Assembly: GCA_964588695.1 (NCBI GenBank)
Contig: CAZPQK010000003.1
Coordinates: 296,888 to 360,887, forward strand
Length of the DNA stretch: 64,000 nucleotides
Direction of reading: 5' to 3'
From: CAZPQK01 sp964588695
Lineage (GTDB): Bacteria; Krumholzibacteriota; Krumholzibacteriia; WVZY01; JAKEHA01
This document shows positions 51,035 through 59,955 of the stretch, piece after piece. Under the pieces are notes generated by a model. That model was not told the origin of the DNA, did not search any database, and saw only the letters and a list, made by a program, of their open reading frames with translations. The translations under genes were made by a program, and so were the position numbers. How positions within the stretch are numbered: the stretch's first letter is position 1; each line of letters opens with the position of its first letter.

Positions 51035-53083
51035 ATGAAAGGTTCTCGCTTAGACCAGATTCTGCTCCGTCTAGGTTTCGTTACCGAAGACCAGATCCGC
51101 AAGGCCCTCATGCGTCAAAAGGCGCACGGTGGGCGTTTGGGGTCACATCTTCTGTTTCTGGAGTACCTCAGCGAAGACCAGTTGGTGCGCGCGCTCTCCG
51201 AGCAGTACAAGGTTGCGGCGTTCAACCCCGTGGAACAAGACATCGACGCCAGTCTGCTGGAGCTACTCCCAGTGGAGATGGCGGAGGACCTGCAGATGTT
51301 TCCGTTCCGGTACGACAGCAAGACCGATACGCTGTTTCTGGCCGTTGCCGACCCGTCCGATATCCAATCGGCTAACACTATTAAACGCGTCTTCGAAGCC
51401 AAACGCTGCGAGCTGTTTGTAACACCCGAATCAATTATCACTGATCTGGTGGCAGAGTATTATCGAGGTGGGATCAAACAGGCCGATGCAAAGCAAATGA
51501 TCGAACTTCCCGAACTGTTCGCGGAGAACCGGTCGATCAACGTCGAATATGACTTGCCGCTAGACACGCCGCGATCGGTTTTGGTAGTGACCAAAGCGGC
51601 GTCGCTACGAAACTTTCTGGGCCCCGTGTTTGTCCGGGAAGGCTACACGCTTACGGTAGTTTCCGATCAGGACGACCTCATTGAAATCCCGGCGGACGCA
51701 TGTTTCGACCGGGTGCTGGTGTCCGAAGATATGATGTCCCGGTTCGAAGATTGGGTTCGTTCGCATAAGCTCATTGTAACCGGCGCTGAAATTTCCAGCT
51801 TTCATAGTGTAACTTCTGCGTTGCTCGACAACCCGGTGTCGTACCAACGTATAGTGAAGAGTTTGTTCAGAGCGGTAGAGCTATTGTTGGAGTCGCGGAT
51901 TACCGACGCTGCGGCAATGGCTCCTTACGCGTTGGTTGCCCGCGACATTCGCGAGCTTGGCGAACGCTTTTCGTTGCCGCGAGTGGCGATCGACGGTGTG
52001 CAACTCGCCGCTCATTTGCTAGTGCCACCCGCGAGTGTAGACCCGCAGCGCGCGCCCGGTTCGCTTCCCGCTGGCGACTTCGCGACTACGATCAACCACG
52101 CCAAGACGCTTCACTTTCCGTGGGACGTTGTGTCGATGCTCGGCGAGTTTCATCGCCTCTACACCAACGGCATCACCCAGGAGGCTACCGCGTTAACCAG
52201 TCAGATTCTGGCCGCAGCATGGTATCGGCACGTACTTGTACCCGAAGACGCCGACCTCAACGCAACCTGCGATGGAATTCGCCAGGTCGGCGGCGTTTTG
52301 GTGCGGCCGGAGCTGGCCGAAGCCTACGCCAATCTGGTAGTCGAGCAGAATCAGCGTTCGGATCACGACGACTTTCACCAGGTGTTGGTGGTTTCAACCG
52401 ACGAATCAATCTACAAACAGTTTCTTCCGCGTCTTAAGCGTACCGGCTGTGAGACGGTGTGGACCGACGACTTCGACGACGCCCAACACATGTGCAACCG
52501 ACAGTCGCCGTCCGCCGTGATTGTTCACTATGAGAGTTTCCAGCGCGACGTTTTTAACGCCAGTCGGTTGTTCAAGCTCCATTCTGGCGTTCAGCTATAC
52601 GCGTACACTTTCGAAAACAACAACGGCCGAACGCTGCGCCTGCTGGACTCGGGGTTCGATGACGTGTTCGTGCCGCCGCACGACTTCGACGTAATCGCCG
52701 CTCGCATCGGCAAAGCGGTACGGGTACAGACGCAACGTGGGAACAGTCGCGTAACCGCACCGGGCGGGTTTCACGCATCGTTTGCGGCGTTTAGCTTTCT
52801 GGATGTGATTCAGTCACTCGGCCAGGCACAAAAGAGCGTCCGCGTGATGCTTTCCGGTGGTGGTGGTCAGCGCGGAGAAGTGTTCATGGAACGCGGCCAG
52901 TTGATTGCCGCTATTTGTGGGGAAGTTCAAGGCGCCGAAGCCATCTACCGCATCATTACTTGGGAAGACGAAGGTGAGTTTGTGGTCGAACCCATGCAGT
53001 CATTCCCCGAGCCCAACATCTTCGATTCCAACGAGTCGATTCTGATGGAAGGGTGTCGTCTGCTCGACGAGTCCCGCGTTTAG
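51035..53083 (+). CDS. MshEN - pseudo-receiver - DUF4388 (PATAN) regulatory protein
   Basis: A 682-residue soluble protein with an unusual chain of domains. Residues 1-145 form an MshEN/GspE N-terminal domain (LDQILLRLGFVTEDQIRKALMRQKAHGGRLGSHLLFLEYLSEDQL), which binds c-di-GMP in some homologues. Two segments then resemble response-regulator receivers without the phospho-Asp pattern (about 185-260, SVLVVTKAASLRNFL; about 455-565, QVLVVSTDESIYKQFLPRLKRTGCETVWTDDF). The last ~105 residues are a DUF4388/PATAN domain (SFLDVIQSLGQAQKSVRVMLSGG...EVFMERGQLIAA). It probably regulates pilus-driven movement with PilT. There is no ATPase motor domain. Confidence 0.85.
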   Translation: MKGSRLDQILLRLGFVTEDQIRKALMRQKAHGGRLGSHLLFLEYLSEDQLVRALSEQYKVAAFNPVEQDIDASLLELLPVEMAEDLQMFPFRYDSKTDTLFLAVADPSDIQSANTIKRVFEAKRCELFVTPESIITDLVAEYYRGGIKQADAKQMIELPELFAENRSINVEYDLPLDTPRSVLVVTKAASLRNFLGPVFVREGYTLTVVSDQDDLIEIPADACFDRVLVSEDMMSRFEDWVRSHKLIVTGAEISSFHSVTSALLDNPVSYQRIVKSLFRAVELLLESRITDAAAMAPYALVARDIRELGERFSLPRVAIDGVQLAAHLLVPPASVDPQRAPGSLPAGDFATTINHAKTLHFPWDVVSMLGEFHRLYTNGITQEATALTSQILAAAWYRHVLVPEDADLNATCDGIRQVGGVLVRPELAEAYANLVVEQNQRSDHDDFHQVLVVSTDESIYKQFLPRLKRTGCETVWTDDFDDAQHMCNRQSPSAVIVHYESFQRDVFNASRLFKLHSGVQLYAYTFENNNGRTLRLLDSGFDDVFVPPHDFDVIAARIGKAVRVQTQRGNSRVTAPGGFHASFAAFSFLDVIQSLGQAQKSVRVMLSGGGGQRGEVFMERGQLIAAICGEVQGAEAIYRIITWEDEGEFVVEPMQSFPEPNIFDSNESILMEGCRLLDESRV

Positions 53084-53159
53084 CACCGGTTAAGACTTTC
53101 GCTTGTAACCCGTACTCCGGAGGCGTATTGTCGGGCGAACCTCGACAGCACCGGAGATC

Positions 53160-53930
53160 ATGGAACTTTTCATAGCGGGTTTGTTGGCTTTTATCGGCGG
53201 AATCGCCTTCGGCATTTTTGGTGCCGGCGGATCGATTCTGCTAGTGCCGATTCTAGTCTACGTGCTGCACCTGCCGGTGAAGCAGTCGTTGGGCATGGCG
53301 TTGCTGATTCTTGTGTTCACCGGAATCATCGCCGCGCTGGCACATGCCCGCAGCCGCAACGTTCACTGGGTCGTCGGAATACAATGGTCACTGCTGGGAA
53401 TCGGTGGCGCATACGCCGGTGGCAGAGTTGCCGAGTTTGTTCACCCCGCGGTTTTGCTGACTATGTTTGCGCTCGTGGTAGTGGTGTCGGCGTCGGGAAT
53501 GTTAAAGAAGCGCGAACTGCCCACCGACACTGGCCCGGACAAGTCGCTTTCGCCCAAAGTCATTCTGGTGGGATTGCTACTTGGGTTTGTAACCGGACTG
53601 ATCGGTGTCGGCGGTGGTTTCTTGTTGGTGCCTGCACTGGTACTGCTGTGCGGCGTCGACGTAAAGCGCGCCATCGGGACGTCGTTGGTCATAATCTCTA
53701 TGAAATCCCTCGGCGGGTTCTTGGGCTTTGCCGCTCATACCGAGTTTCCCCTGGCGCTTACCGCCACGATCGCCGCGTTCAACATCGCGGGTAGTCTTCT
53801 GGGTGAACGACTCGGTCGCCCGCTCCCGGCCGAAAGGCTTCGACCGGGTTTCGCAGTGTTTTTGCTGGTCATCGGCGCGGTCATGGTTGTCCAGAACGCC
53901 ATTGAGATTGCGCGCGGAACCCTGCACTAA
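53160..53930 (+). CDS. TauE/SafE family permease
   Basis: A 256-residue inner-membrane protein with about eight helices and the two family repeats (LLAFIGGIAFGIFGAGGSILLVPILVYVLHLPVKQSLGMAL and LLGFVTGLIGVGGGFLLVPALVLLCGVDVKRAIGTSL). Family members export sulfite, sulfoacetate or other organosulfur anions. The ATG has ACCGGAGATC upstream. It converges with the DUF4197 gene 11 bp away. Confidence 0.92.
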   Translation: MELFIAGLLAFIGGIAFGIFGAGGSILLVPILVYVLHLPVKQSLGMALLILVFTGIIAALAHARSRNVHWVVGIQWSLLGIGGAYAGGRVAEFVHPAVLLTMFALVVVVSASGMLKKRELPTDTGPDKSLSPKVILVGLLLGFVTGLIGVGGGFLLVPALVLLCGVDVKRAIGTSLVIISMKSLGGFLGFAAHTEFPLALTATIAAFNIAGSLLGERLGRPLPAERLRPGFAVFLLVIGAVMVVQNAIEIARGTLH

Positions 53931-53941
53931 CCGCAACACCG

Positions 53942-54661
53942 TTACGCCCCCTGCTTGGCAAAAACCTTGCGCAAGAGTTCGGTGGTACGAGCGGCGGGAT
54001 CTTCACGGATCCGCTTTTCTTCGTCACCCAATATCGTAAACATCCCGGAAAGCGTCTTATCGGTAATGTAGGCATCCAGATCCAGCGCCGGTTTGGTCAC
54101 AAACGGGATGCGGTTGTAAAGGTCGGTGATGTCTTTGTAAGTGGTGTAGACGCCGGTCTGGCCCATCTTGGTTTGAACGATGGGGGTGAAGCGGCTACGC
54201 AATTCCTGCGTTGTGCGGTCTTGAAAGTACTCGGTTGCCGCCGTTTCGTGTCCGTTAAGAATGGCAAACGCGTCGGCGATCGACATCTGCGTTACCGCGG
54301 TCCAGAACACTTCGGTGGCTTCGCCAGCGGCGGCTTCGGCGGCGCGATTCATGGCGAGTTCGAAGTTGTCCACCTGGCTGGTGAAACCGATCCCGCGAAG
54401 CGCGTTGGTGACCTCCTCGAACTCTGGCGGCATCACCAGGCGAATAATTTGGTTGCCCCAAAAGCCGTCGGTAATCGACGTCCGGTCGACCGCGCGTTCG
54501 GCTCCCACTTTCAACGCGTCTTTCAGTCCGGCCGCAACAGTACTTTCGTCCAACGGTCCCGAAGACATTATGTCGCGCAGCAGCTCATCACTGGGCGGGC
54601 ATGCGGTGGTCAGGGTAACGGTTAGCGCAAGTGCCAGTGCAATTGATCCAAACTTTCGCAT
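53942..54661 (-). CDS. DUF4197 family exported protein
   Basis: A 239-residue exported protein (signal ~1-20, followed by CPPSDELLRDI, so possibly a lipoprotein with Cys21). The mature part matches DUF4197: AALKDALKVGAERAVDRTSITDGFWGNQIIRLVMPPEFEEV...AMNRAAEAA...FWTAVTQMSIADAFAILNGHETAATEYFQDRTTQELRSRFTPIVQTKM. The family is common in proteobacteria and FCB bacteria and has no known function. GAGGAAACA precedes the ATG. The methyltransferase gene lies just upstream, 10 bp away. Confidence 0.93.
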   Translation of the reverse strand: MRKFGSIALALALTVTLTTACPPSDELLRDIMSSGPLDESTVAAGLKDALKVGAERAVDRTSITDGFWGNQIIRLVMPPEFEEVTNALRGIGFTSQVDNFELAMNRAAEAAAGEATEVFWTAVTQMSIADAFAILNGHETAATEYFQDRTTQELRSRFTPIVQTKMGQTGVYTTYKDITDLYNRIPFVTKPALDLDAYITDKTLSGMFTILGDEEKRIREDPAARTTELLRKVFAKQGA

Positions 54662-54671
54662 TGTTTCCTCG

Positions 54672-55106
54672 CTAATAAATAAACGGAATTAGTTTTTTGG
54701 TTGCGCGACGATAGTCCGCGTAGTCCCGGTAGCGTTCCGTCAGCAACTGCTCTTCGTATGACAGTTTAATCATGAGGTTGACCACAAAGACCAGCCAAAT
54801 CGCCCAACGCAGCGTGGTTCCGTACAGGATCATCGCTGGCAGAGTGATCAATAGGAGGCCGCTGTACATGGGATGCCGAACGTAACGATACGGACCCGAA
54901 CTGATAAGCTGTCCACCCGGGCGCGGAGTTGGCGAGGCGGTGAAAGTGTCGCGGTTCATTGTTGCCGCGGCCCATAGATCCAACGATACACCGATCAATT
55001 GAACGACTAGTAACCATCGGTCGTTGGCGATCACCGGTCCAGTCAAGAGCAGCGCCAGCAAAGTGGCGAACTGGACAAAGACGAGTATTCCCGCGTGAGG
55101 TCGCAA
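54672..55106 (-). CDS. Isoprenylcysteine carboxyl methyltransferase-like membrane protein
   Basis: A 144-residue membrane methyltransferase of the ICMT/PEMT-like family, with four hydrophobic segments and the conserved SAM-binding end GPYRYVRHPMYSGLLLITLPA...YEEQLLTERYRDYADYRRATKKLIPFIY. The substrate in bacteria is mostly unknown. The predicted start is TTG right after the terminator of the upstream gene, with no clear ribosome-binding site, so the true start may be slightly downstream. Confidence 0.85.
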   Translation of the reverse strand: MRPHAGILVFVQFATLLALLLTGPVIANDRWLLVVQLIGVSLDLWAAATMNRDTFTASPTPRPGGQLISSGPYRYVRHPMYSGLLLITLPAMILYGTTLRWAIWLVFVVNLMIKLSYEEQLLTERYRDYADYRRATKKLIPFIY

Positions 55107-55114
55107 TGAAAAGT

Positions 55115-55137
55115 GGGCGGGGGATGGCCCCCCGCCC
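55115..55137 (-). terminator. GC-rich terminator after the lipoprotein gene
   Basis: GGGCGGGGG and CCCCCGCCC form a perfect 9-bp stem with a 5-nt loop, followed on the minus strand by ACTTTTCATT. It sits 8 bp after the lipoprotein stop. Confidence 0.65.
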
Positions 55138-55144
55138 GATGCAG

Positions 55145-56401
55145 TTACTGTGTCTGCGTGTAAGTCACGGTACCGTTAAGAATAATCGTGCCCTGCGTCT
55201 GCACGTTGTTCATGGTTTGGTTGATGAACTCAATCGTCGATACGTTTCCGTTCTGCGAAACGATCACGCCGGTATTGATTACACTGGTCCAGCCTGCGCC
55301 CGGTGCGACCATGGTCCCCAACCCAATCGAACTGGCGTCGACCACCAGGGTCAGGACTTCGGTTTCGCCCTCCGATAGGACTAGCGAGATTGGAATGCCG
55401 CCCAAACACTGCGCGGTTGCGGTGTTGGGAGTAAACGAGTTGCCCAAGAGCACGGCATCGGAACCCGTAACCGCGAGGCTACCGCCTGGTGTGCCCGGGC
55501 AAAACAGTGCTCCGCCGCCACCGGGGTCAACGTCGGCAAAGTCGTCCAGGTCGGGTACGCTCAGCACGGTGGTCAGCCCATTGTTAGACGCCCATTGATT
55601 AGCGGCATCGATGAGCGCGCTAATATCGTCGGCATCCAGCACCGGCATGTTTTCCAGCCCCGAGCCAAGGTCGATTTGAATCTGATTGCCGTTAGCGTCG
55701 ACGCCGTCGAGCACGCCGTCGGTCATGTCTAACGCAATGGCCAGGGCAGACGCGAAGAGGTCAACCGCTGTGGTCAGCGCGGTGTTCACCAATTCAGACA
55801 GTCCGGCAAGGAAAACCGCATACTCGTCGGACAGTCCGGCGTTGTTTCCGCGGGGAAGGGGGATTACTGGCGACGTCGTCATGGGATTAAACCCAAACGC
55901 GTTTTGCAGCCCGGTAACCGACGCGTTAAGTGCCGCAGCGAGGGTCTCGCCGTTTGAGATTCGGGCCTGCGCGTTTACCACAGCGGCGTGCGTGAGCGGC
56001 GTCACCATACCAATCGGTGCGTTCGCGGTGGCGAGGATGCCGTACATCGGGCTGGTTACTGAGACGGTATTCGCGGTCGCTTCATCGGTATAGCTGCCAC
56101 CGGTGGCCATCACCAGGAAGGTTCCGGTCACGCCCGCCGGCAACTGGCCACTCCATGCGCCCTGGGAGTCGGTGTTGAAGGGGCCCGCGACCTGTGCACC
56201 CATGCCGCCTCCGGCAGTGAAGTTGTGAATGGTCACAGCAGCTCCGGAAACCACCGACTTGGATACGGTGCCGGACACGTTCATCGGCTGGGGAGGTGTT
56301 GATGGGCCGGACGGCCCGCCGTCGTCGCCGCAGCCACCGAGCGGCACCAGTGAGAACGCCAGTAAGATTATGAAAATAAAATAGTTATGTCCCTTGCGCA
56401 T
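55145..56401 (-). CDS. Lipoprotein of unknown function, low-complexity start
   Basis: A 418-residue lipoprotein: signal HNYFIFIILLAFSLVPLGGC with lipobox LGGC, then a flexible DDGGPSGPSTPPQP linker. The first mature domain (MNVSGTVSKSVVSGAAVTIHNFTAGG...GAWSGQLPAGVTGTFLVMATGGSYTDEATANTV) looks like a carboxypeptidase-regulatory-type beta-sandwich. A helical middle (AAVVNAQARISNGETLAAALNASVTGLQNAFGFNP) and a C-terminal beta region follow. I recognise no catalytic motif. GGAGGCCTC precedes the ATG, and a TATAAT promoter lies about 45 bp upstream. Confidence 0.8.
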   Translation of the reverse strand: MRKGHNYFIFIILLAFSLVPLGGCGDDGGPSGPSTPPQPMNVSGTVSKSVVSGAAVTIHNFTAGGGMGAQVAGPFNTDSQGAWSGQLPAGVTGTFLVMATGGSYTDEATANTVSVTSPMYGILATANAPIGMVTPLTHAAVVNAQARISNGETLAAALNASVTGLQNAFGFNPMTTSPVIPLPRGNNAGLSDEYAVFLAGLSELVNTALTTAVDLFASALAIALDMTDGVLDGVDANGNQIQIDLGSGLENMPVLDADDISALIDAANQWASNNGLTTVLSVPDLDDFADVDPGGGGALFCPGTPGGSLAVTGSDAVLLGNSFTPNTATAQCLGGIPISLVLSEGETEVLTLVVDASSIGLGTMVAPGAGWTSVINTGVIVSQNGNVSTIEFINQTMNNVQTQGTIILNGTVTYTQTQ

Positions 56402-56445
56402 GAGGCCTCCATAAACAAGTTTACGTTGAGAGTTAACCAGCCGAC

Positions 56446-56457
56446 ATTATAGCAGAC
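56446..56457 (-). promoter_or_regulatory. Extended -10 promoter (GTCTGCTATAAT) for the lipoprotein gene
   Basis: TATAAT preceded by TGC on the minus strand, 44 bp upstream of the start codon; the 13-base string GTCTGCTATAATG is identical to that upstream of the DUF937 gene. Confidence 0.65.
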
Positions 56458-56527
56458 TGCATCGCGAGAGTGGCCATCCCGGAACCGATGCTCTAGTTTT
56501 AAGGTACCAGGTCGGGAAGGAGAACCT

Positions 56528-57694
56528 ATGACCCGTTACATCGCGCTTATTGCAACCGTGACTGCACTGTTACTAGCCGTCCCCGCGGCGGCGCAAGAGT
56601 CGCCACCGAAGTCACTCGACATCGTGTTTGGTCAGGCCTATCCACTGTATTCGCAAACGTTGGGTGAACAGCGAGAAATCTTTGTCTATACCCCGACCGG
56701 CTACGACCGGACCGACAGGGCATACCCCGTACTTTACGTGCTGGACGGCAATGCACACTTTCGTCACGCAACCGCTACGGCCGAGTTTCTTTCGCGCACC
56801 GGGCAGGTTCCGCAAGTGATCGTAGTTGCGATCCCCAACGTCAATCGACGTCGCGACTTTACGCCGAGTGTCGTGGAAGAGATTCCCGGCACGGGCGGTG
56901 CCGAGCGCTTTCTTGACTTTATTCGCGACGAAGTGGTTGCGTTTGTTGATTCGAACTTTCGCACCGAGCCCTACCGTGTGTTATTGGGCCACTCGCTTGG
57001 CGGTATGCTGGCCGTACACACGATTGGTACTCGCTCAGCCCTGTTTGGCGGATACATCGCTGCCAGCCCGTTTGTCGAATACGACGATAACGTTACAATC
57101 AAAGCAATGCGGCGGGCGCTGGGCGAAAAGGACCTGGTCAAGTCGCTGTTCATTACGCTGGGCGACGAGGATGCAGAGGCGGTGACCCGACTTGTCGATT
57201 TGCTCAACGAATCTGCGCCCGCAGATCTTCGGTGGGAGTATCGCGAATACCCGGACGAAAATCACGGCAGTGTTGCTCTGCGATCCCTTTACGACGGCCT
57301 GCTGTTTGTGTTTGGCGACTGGAACCTTAAGCGGGAGCTGGCGGAGTTAGGCCCCGCTGCCATTCGCGGTCACTTCCAGGACCTCAGCGACCGGGTTGGC
57401 TTTGACATCCAGGTCGACGAGGGACAGCTTAACCGCATGGGGTACACCTTCCTTGCCGACGAAAAGTTCGACATGGCGATCGCTTTGTTCAAGCTGAATA
57501 TCGCGACTTATCCGCAATCGGCCAATGTCTACGACAGTATCGGCGAAGGCTACGAAGCGATGGGTGAGTACCAACTGGCCAAGATGCATTATGAGATTGC
57601 GGTGGAGAAGGGCGAACAGATTGGCGACCCTAACACCCGGATATATCGCGCTCACTTGCATGCAATCGAAGAGCGACTTAAGTCGTTCAATTAG
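56528..57694 (+). CDS. Exported alpha/beta-hydrolase esterase with C-terminal TPRs
   Basis: A 388-residue exported enzyme. Signal peptide 1-22 (ending AAAQ), then an esterase domain of the Fes/IroE/EstD-like type: RAYPVLYVLDGNAHFRHATATAEFLSRTG, nucleophile elbow GHSLGGMLAV with Ser near 158, acidic residue probably in LGDEDAEAV, His in YPDENHGSV. The last ~100 residues contain TPR helices (DEKFDMAIALFKLNIATYPQSANVYDSIGEGYEAMGEYQLAKMHYEIAVEKG). The fusion could bind a partner or peptide substrate. Fes-type members cleave siderophore esters, but broader esterase activity is equally possible. AAGGAG precedes the ATG. Confidence 0.9.
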   Translation: MTRYIALIATVTALLLAVPAAAQESPPKSLDIVFGQAYPLYSQTLGEQREIFVYTPTGYDRTDRAYPVLYVLDGNAHFRHATATAEFLSRTGQVPQVIVVAIPNVNRRRDFTPSVVEEIPGTGGAERFLDFIRDEVVAFVDSNFRTEPYRVLLGHSLGGMLAVHTIGTRSALFGGYIAASPFVEYDDNVTIKAMRRALGEKDLVKSLFITLGDEDAEAVTRLVDLLNESAPADLRWEYREYPDENHGSVALRSLYDGLLFVFGDWNLKRELAELGPAAIRGHFQDLSDRVGFDIQVDEGQLNRMGYTFLADEKFDMAIALFKLNIATYPQSANVYDSIGEGYEAMGEYQLAKMHYEIAVEKGEQIGDPNTRIYRAHLHAIEERLKSFN

Positions 57695-57839
57695 AATATG
57701 TTGCGCCTGTAAGTTTCCAGGCCTCCACTCGTCTTGACTATAGCACCTGGGACCGGTTGACAATCTCGGGTGCAATCTGAAATAGTGTTGCCGGCTTTGG
57801 GCATCGCGGCGAAGCCCGCTAGGTAGGCGGAGGAGACCT

Positions 57840-58904
57840 ATGCCAATAAGAGTCCTCTTTATGTGCGGGTCGTTGAACCAGACGACGCAAATGCACCAAA
57901 TCGCGCAGGAACTTCCCGAGTTCGAACACTACTACTCGCCGTTCTACGGCGATCGCTTCTTGAAGGCACTCAACCAACTAAGCCTGATTGAGTTTACGGT
58001 GTTGGGTCGCAAGCGGGTAAGCGCGTGCGTCGATTATCTCCAAAAACATGAGTTGACCATCGACTACGGCGCGGTCATGTACGACTACGATCTGGTGATT
58101 ACGTGCTCGGACCTGGTTGTGCAAGAAAACCTACGCGGCAAACGAATGGTAATGGTGCAGGAGGGGATGACCGACCCCGAAAAGTTTTCGTATCGGCTGG
58201 TTCGGAGTTTGCCGTTCCTACCGCGTTGGGTGGCGGGGACCGCGGCCAACGGCATAAGTGGAGCCTACGACTACCTGTGTGTGGCCAGCGAAGGCTACAA
58301 AGATCTTTTCATGAAAAAGGGCGTCGAGCCAAACCGGCTTCGGGTTACCGGTATTCCCAACTTTGACGACTGCAAACAGTACCTGGATAACGAATTTCCG
58401 CATCGCGACTACGTGCTGGTGTGTACGTCTGACCTTCGGGAAAAGTTCAAGTTTGAAAACCGGCGGCGTTTTGTAAAGCGGGCTGTCGAGATTGCCAACG
58501 GACGCAAGATGATCTTCAAGCTGCACCCCAACGAGAATTTTCGCCGGGCCAGTTGGGAGATTCGGCGCTGGGCCCCCGGCGCGCTCATCTACACAGCGGG
58601 CAGCGCCGAAGAGATGATTGCCAACTGTCACACATTAATTACCAGTTTCTCATCGACGGTTTATGTGGGTTTGGCGTTGGGTAAAGACGTGTACTCAGAG
58701 ATGGATGTCGGCGAACTCGAACGGTTGACGCCGGTTCAGAACGCGTGCGCGCCCAGGCACATTGCGCAAGTTTGCCGCGAAGTGCTGGCAATGGACGAGC
58801 GCGAGCGCGAGTTTCCTATCGGTGCGGTTCACAAGCCCTGGCAACGCCGGGTGTGGCTGCAGCCGCGCGCCGACGATGGCGGAGGAGAGCCAGCATCTGT
58901 GTAA
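57840..58904 (+). CDS. GT-B-like glycosyl- or glycerophosphotransferase of a surface-glycan locus
   Basis: A 354-residue cytosolic protein of GT-B-like organisation. The C-terminal half has IFKLHPNENFRRASWEI and IANCHTLITSFSSTVYVGLALGKDVYSEMDV, a pattern shared by CDP-glycerol:poly(glycerophosphate) transferases and polysialyl/nonulosonate-type transferases (HPxE/N, then a D/SFSS/T switch). The N-terminal half starts with IRVLFMCGSLNQTTQMHQIA. The enzyme type is uncertain; its place before the nonulosonate genes suggests it adds a sugar to a surface polysaccharide or protein. GGCGGAGGAGACCT precedes the ATG. Confidence 0.75.
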   Translation: MPIRVLFMCGSLNQTTQMHQIAQELPEFEHYYSPFYGDRFLKALNQLSLIEFTVLGRKRVSACVDYLQKHELTIDYGAVMYDYDLVITCSDLVVQENLRGKRMVMVQEGMTDPEKFSYRLVRSLPFLPRWVAGTAANGISGAYDYLCVASEGYKDLFMKKGVEPNRLRVTGIPNFDDCKQYLDNEFPHRDYVLVCTSDLREKFKFENRRRFVKRAVEIANGRKMIFKLHPNENFRRASWEIRRWAPGALIYTAGSAEEMIANCHTLITSFSSTVYVGLALGKDVYSEMDVGELERLTPVQNACAPRHIAQVCREVLAMDEREREFPIGAVHKPWQRRVWLQPRADDGGGEPASV

Positions 58905-58938
58905 GTGTTTTCGCGGGGACGGGCGGATACGGATGGAG

Positions 58939-58964
58939 AAAACGCGTCGGCATCGGCGCGTTTT
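58939..58964 (+). terminator. Possible terminator after the GT-B-like gene
   Basis: AAAACGCG and CGCGTTTT form an 8-bp stem with a 10-nt loop; the right arm ends in four Ts. It lies between convergent genes. Confidence 0.5.
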
Positions 58965-58988
58965 GTGTAATCTGATGGAGTCGTTGGT

Positions 58989-59858
58989 TTATTTAAAACG
59001 TTTGGCCAAGAACACGTAGGCCTTTGAGGGTTTATAAACGCCCGCTTGGGCGGCAGCCAGCGTTTTAGAATCGGCGACTTTTCGTTCGGTATATAGCCGC
59101 GCCTTTTTCAGCTGGCCTACGAGTTCGTCAGCCAACGGCTCGTAGCCCAAATCAAAACGCGTTTCCCGATAGTAGTTCCAGTGGTTGTGAAAATGGCGGT
59201 TGGGTTTTCCATAGGCGACAAACATGGAGTATTTGTCCCCGCGAATGCGACTGCCGGTATGAACCACTCGTGGATCAAAAATAACGCAGTCGCCGGGGTT
59301 GGTTGCAATCCACTCGGCATCGTTGGCCAGCAGGTCTTTGCGGCTGATCATGGAAAAGACACTGGCCAACGGCTTAAGAGTTCGCTCAACCCGCCGCGAT
59401 TGCGATTTGCTGAGATGTAAGTCGGGGCGGTGGCTTCCAGGAATCAAGCCGAGTTTGAACTGACTTTCCGTGAAGTCTTGCAAGTACATGCCGCAGCGGA
59501 CAACGCGGTAGGGTTCGACGGCTTCGTCCCAGTCACTGCCTACGCCGGACATGCGGTTGACGCTGTCTCGGTGCCATGCGGGTGACGAGAAACCGACGTG
59601 AAGGTCGTTGTGCTGCAAATAGCTAATGTCGGGTCCGAGCAGTTGCCGAACGATGGTCACTAGTGTTTCATTAAAGATGACCGGCCAGAACTCAGGCGTT
59701 TTGGAGACTCCGTCGGGAACCGTCCAACTGTCGGCATGATCCTCGGCCATTGTCTCAAGCCTGGAACGATAGCTTGCTACTTCGTTATCGTTCAGAAGCT
59801 TGCGAACAACAACGTAGCCTTTTTTTTCGAACTCGGATGTGAGATTTGCGATATCCAT
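58989..59858 (-). CDS. Phytanoyl-CoA dioxygenase (PhyH) family Fe(II)/2-oxoglutarate oxygenase
   Basis: A 289-residue oxygenase of the PhyH family. The start at 59858 has AGGAACCC upstream and gives the usual N-terminus (DIANLTSEFEKKGYVVVRKLL); the frame extends to 59918 but the extra 20 residues are not conserved. The iron triad is seen as His96/Asp98 (AWHRDSV) and distal His200 (RVVHTGSRIRG). PhyH enzymes hydroxylate lipids, sugars or antibiotics; one in a glycan locus might modify a sugar. It is transcribed against the nonulosonate operon. Confidence 0.88.
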   Translation of the reverse strand: MDIANLTSEFEKKGYVVVRKLLNDNEVASYRSRLETMAEDHADSWTVPDGVSKTPEFWPVIFNETLVTIVRQLLGPDISYLQHNDLHVGFSSPAWHRDSVNRMSGVGSDWDEAVEPYRVVRCGMYLQDFTESQFKLGLIPGSHRPDLHLSKSQSRRVERTLKPLASVFSMISRKDLLANDAEWIATNPGDCVIFDPRVVHTGSRIRGDKYSMFVAYGKPNRHFHNHWNYYRETRFDLGYEPLADELVGQLKKARLYTERKVADSKTLAAAQAGVYKPSKAYVFLAKRFK

Positions 59859-59955
59859 TGGGTTCCTCGATGATTGGAATCTCGACGGCGCGCCAAGTAT
59901 AGTCGAGTCACTCTGCAATTTCTAACCAATCCTTTTCTTTACCGGAGTTTCACGC

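Noticed and set aside
57732..57746. GGTGCTATAGTC on the minus strand as another extended -10 promoter
   Set aside because: No minus-strand gene lies downstream; the neighbouring gene is on the plus strand.
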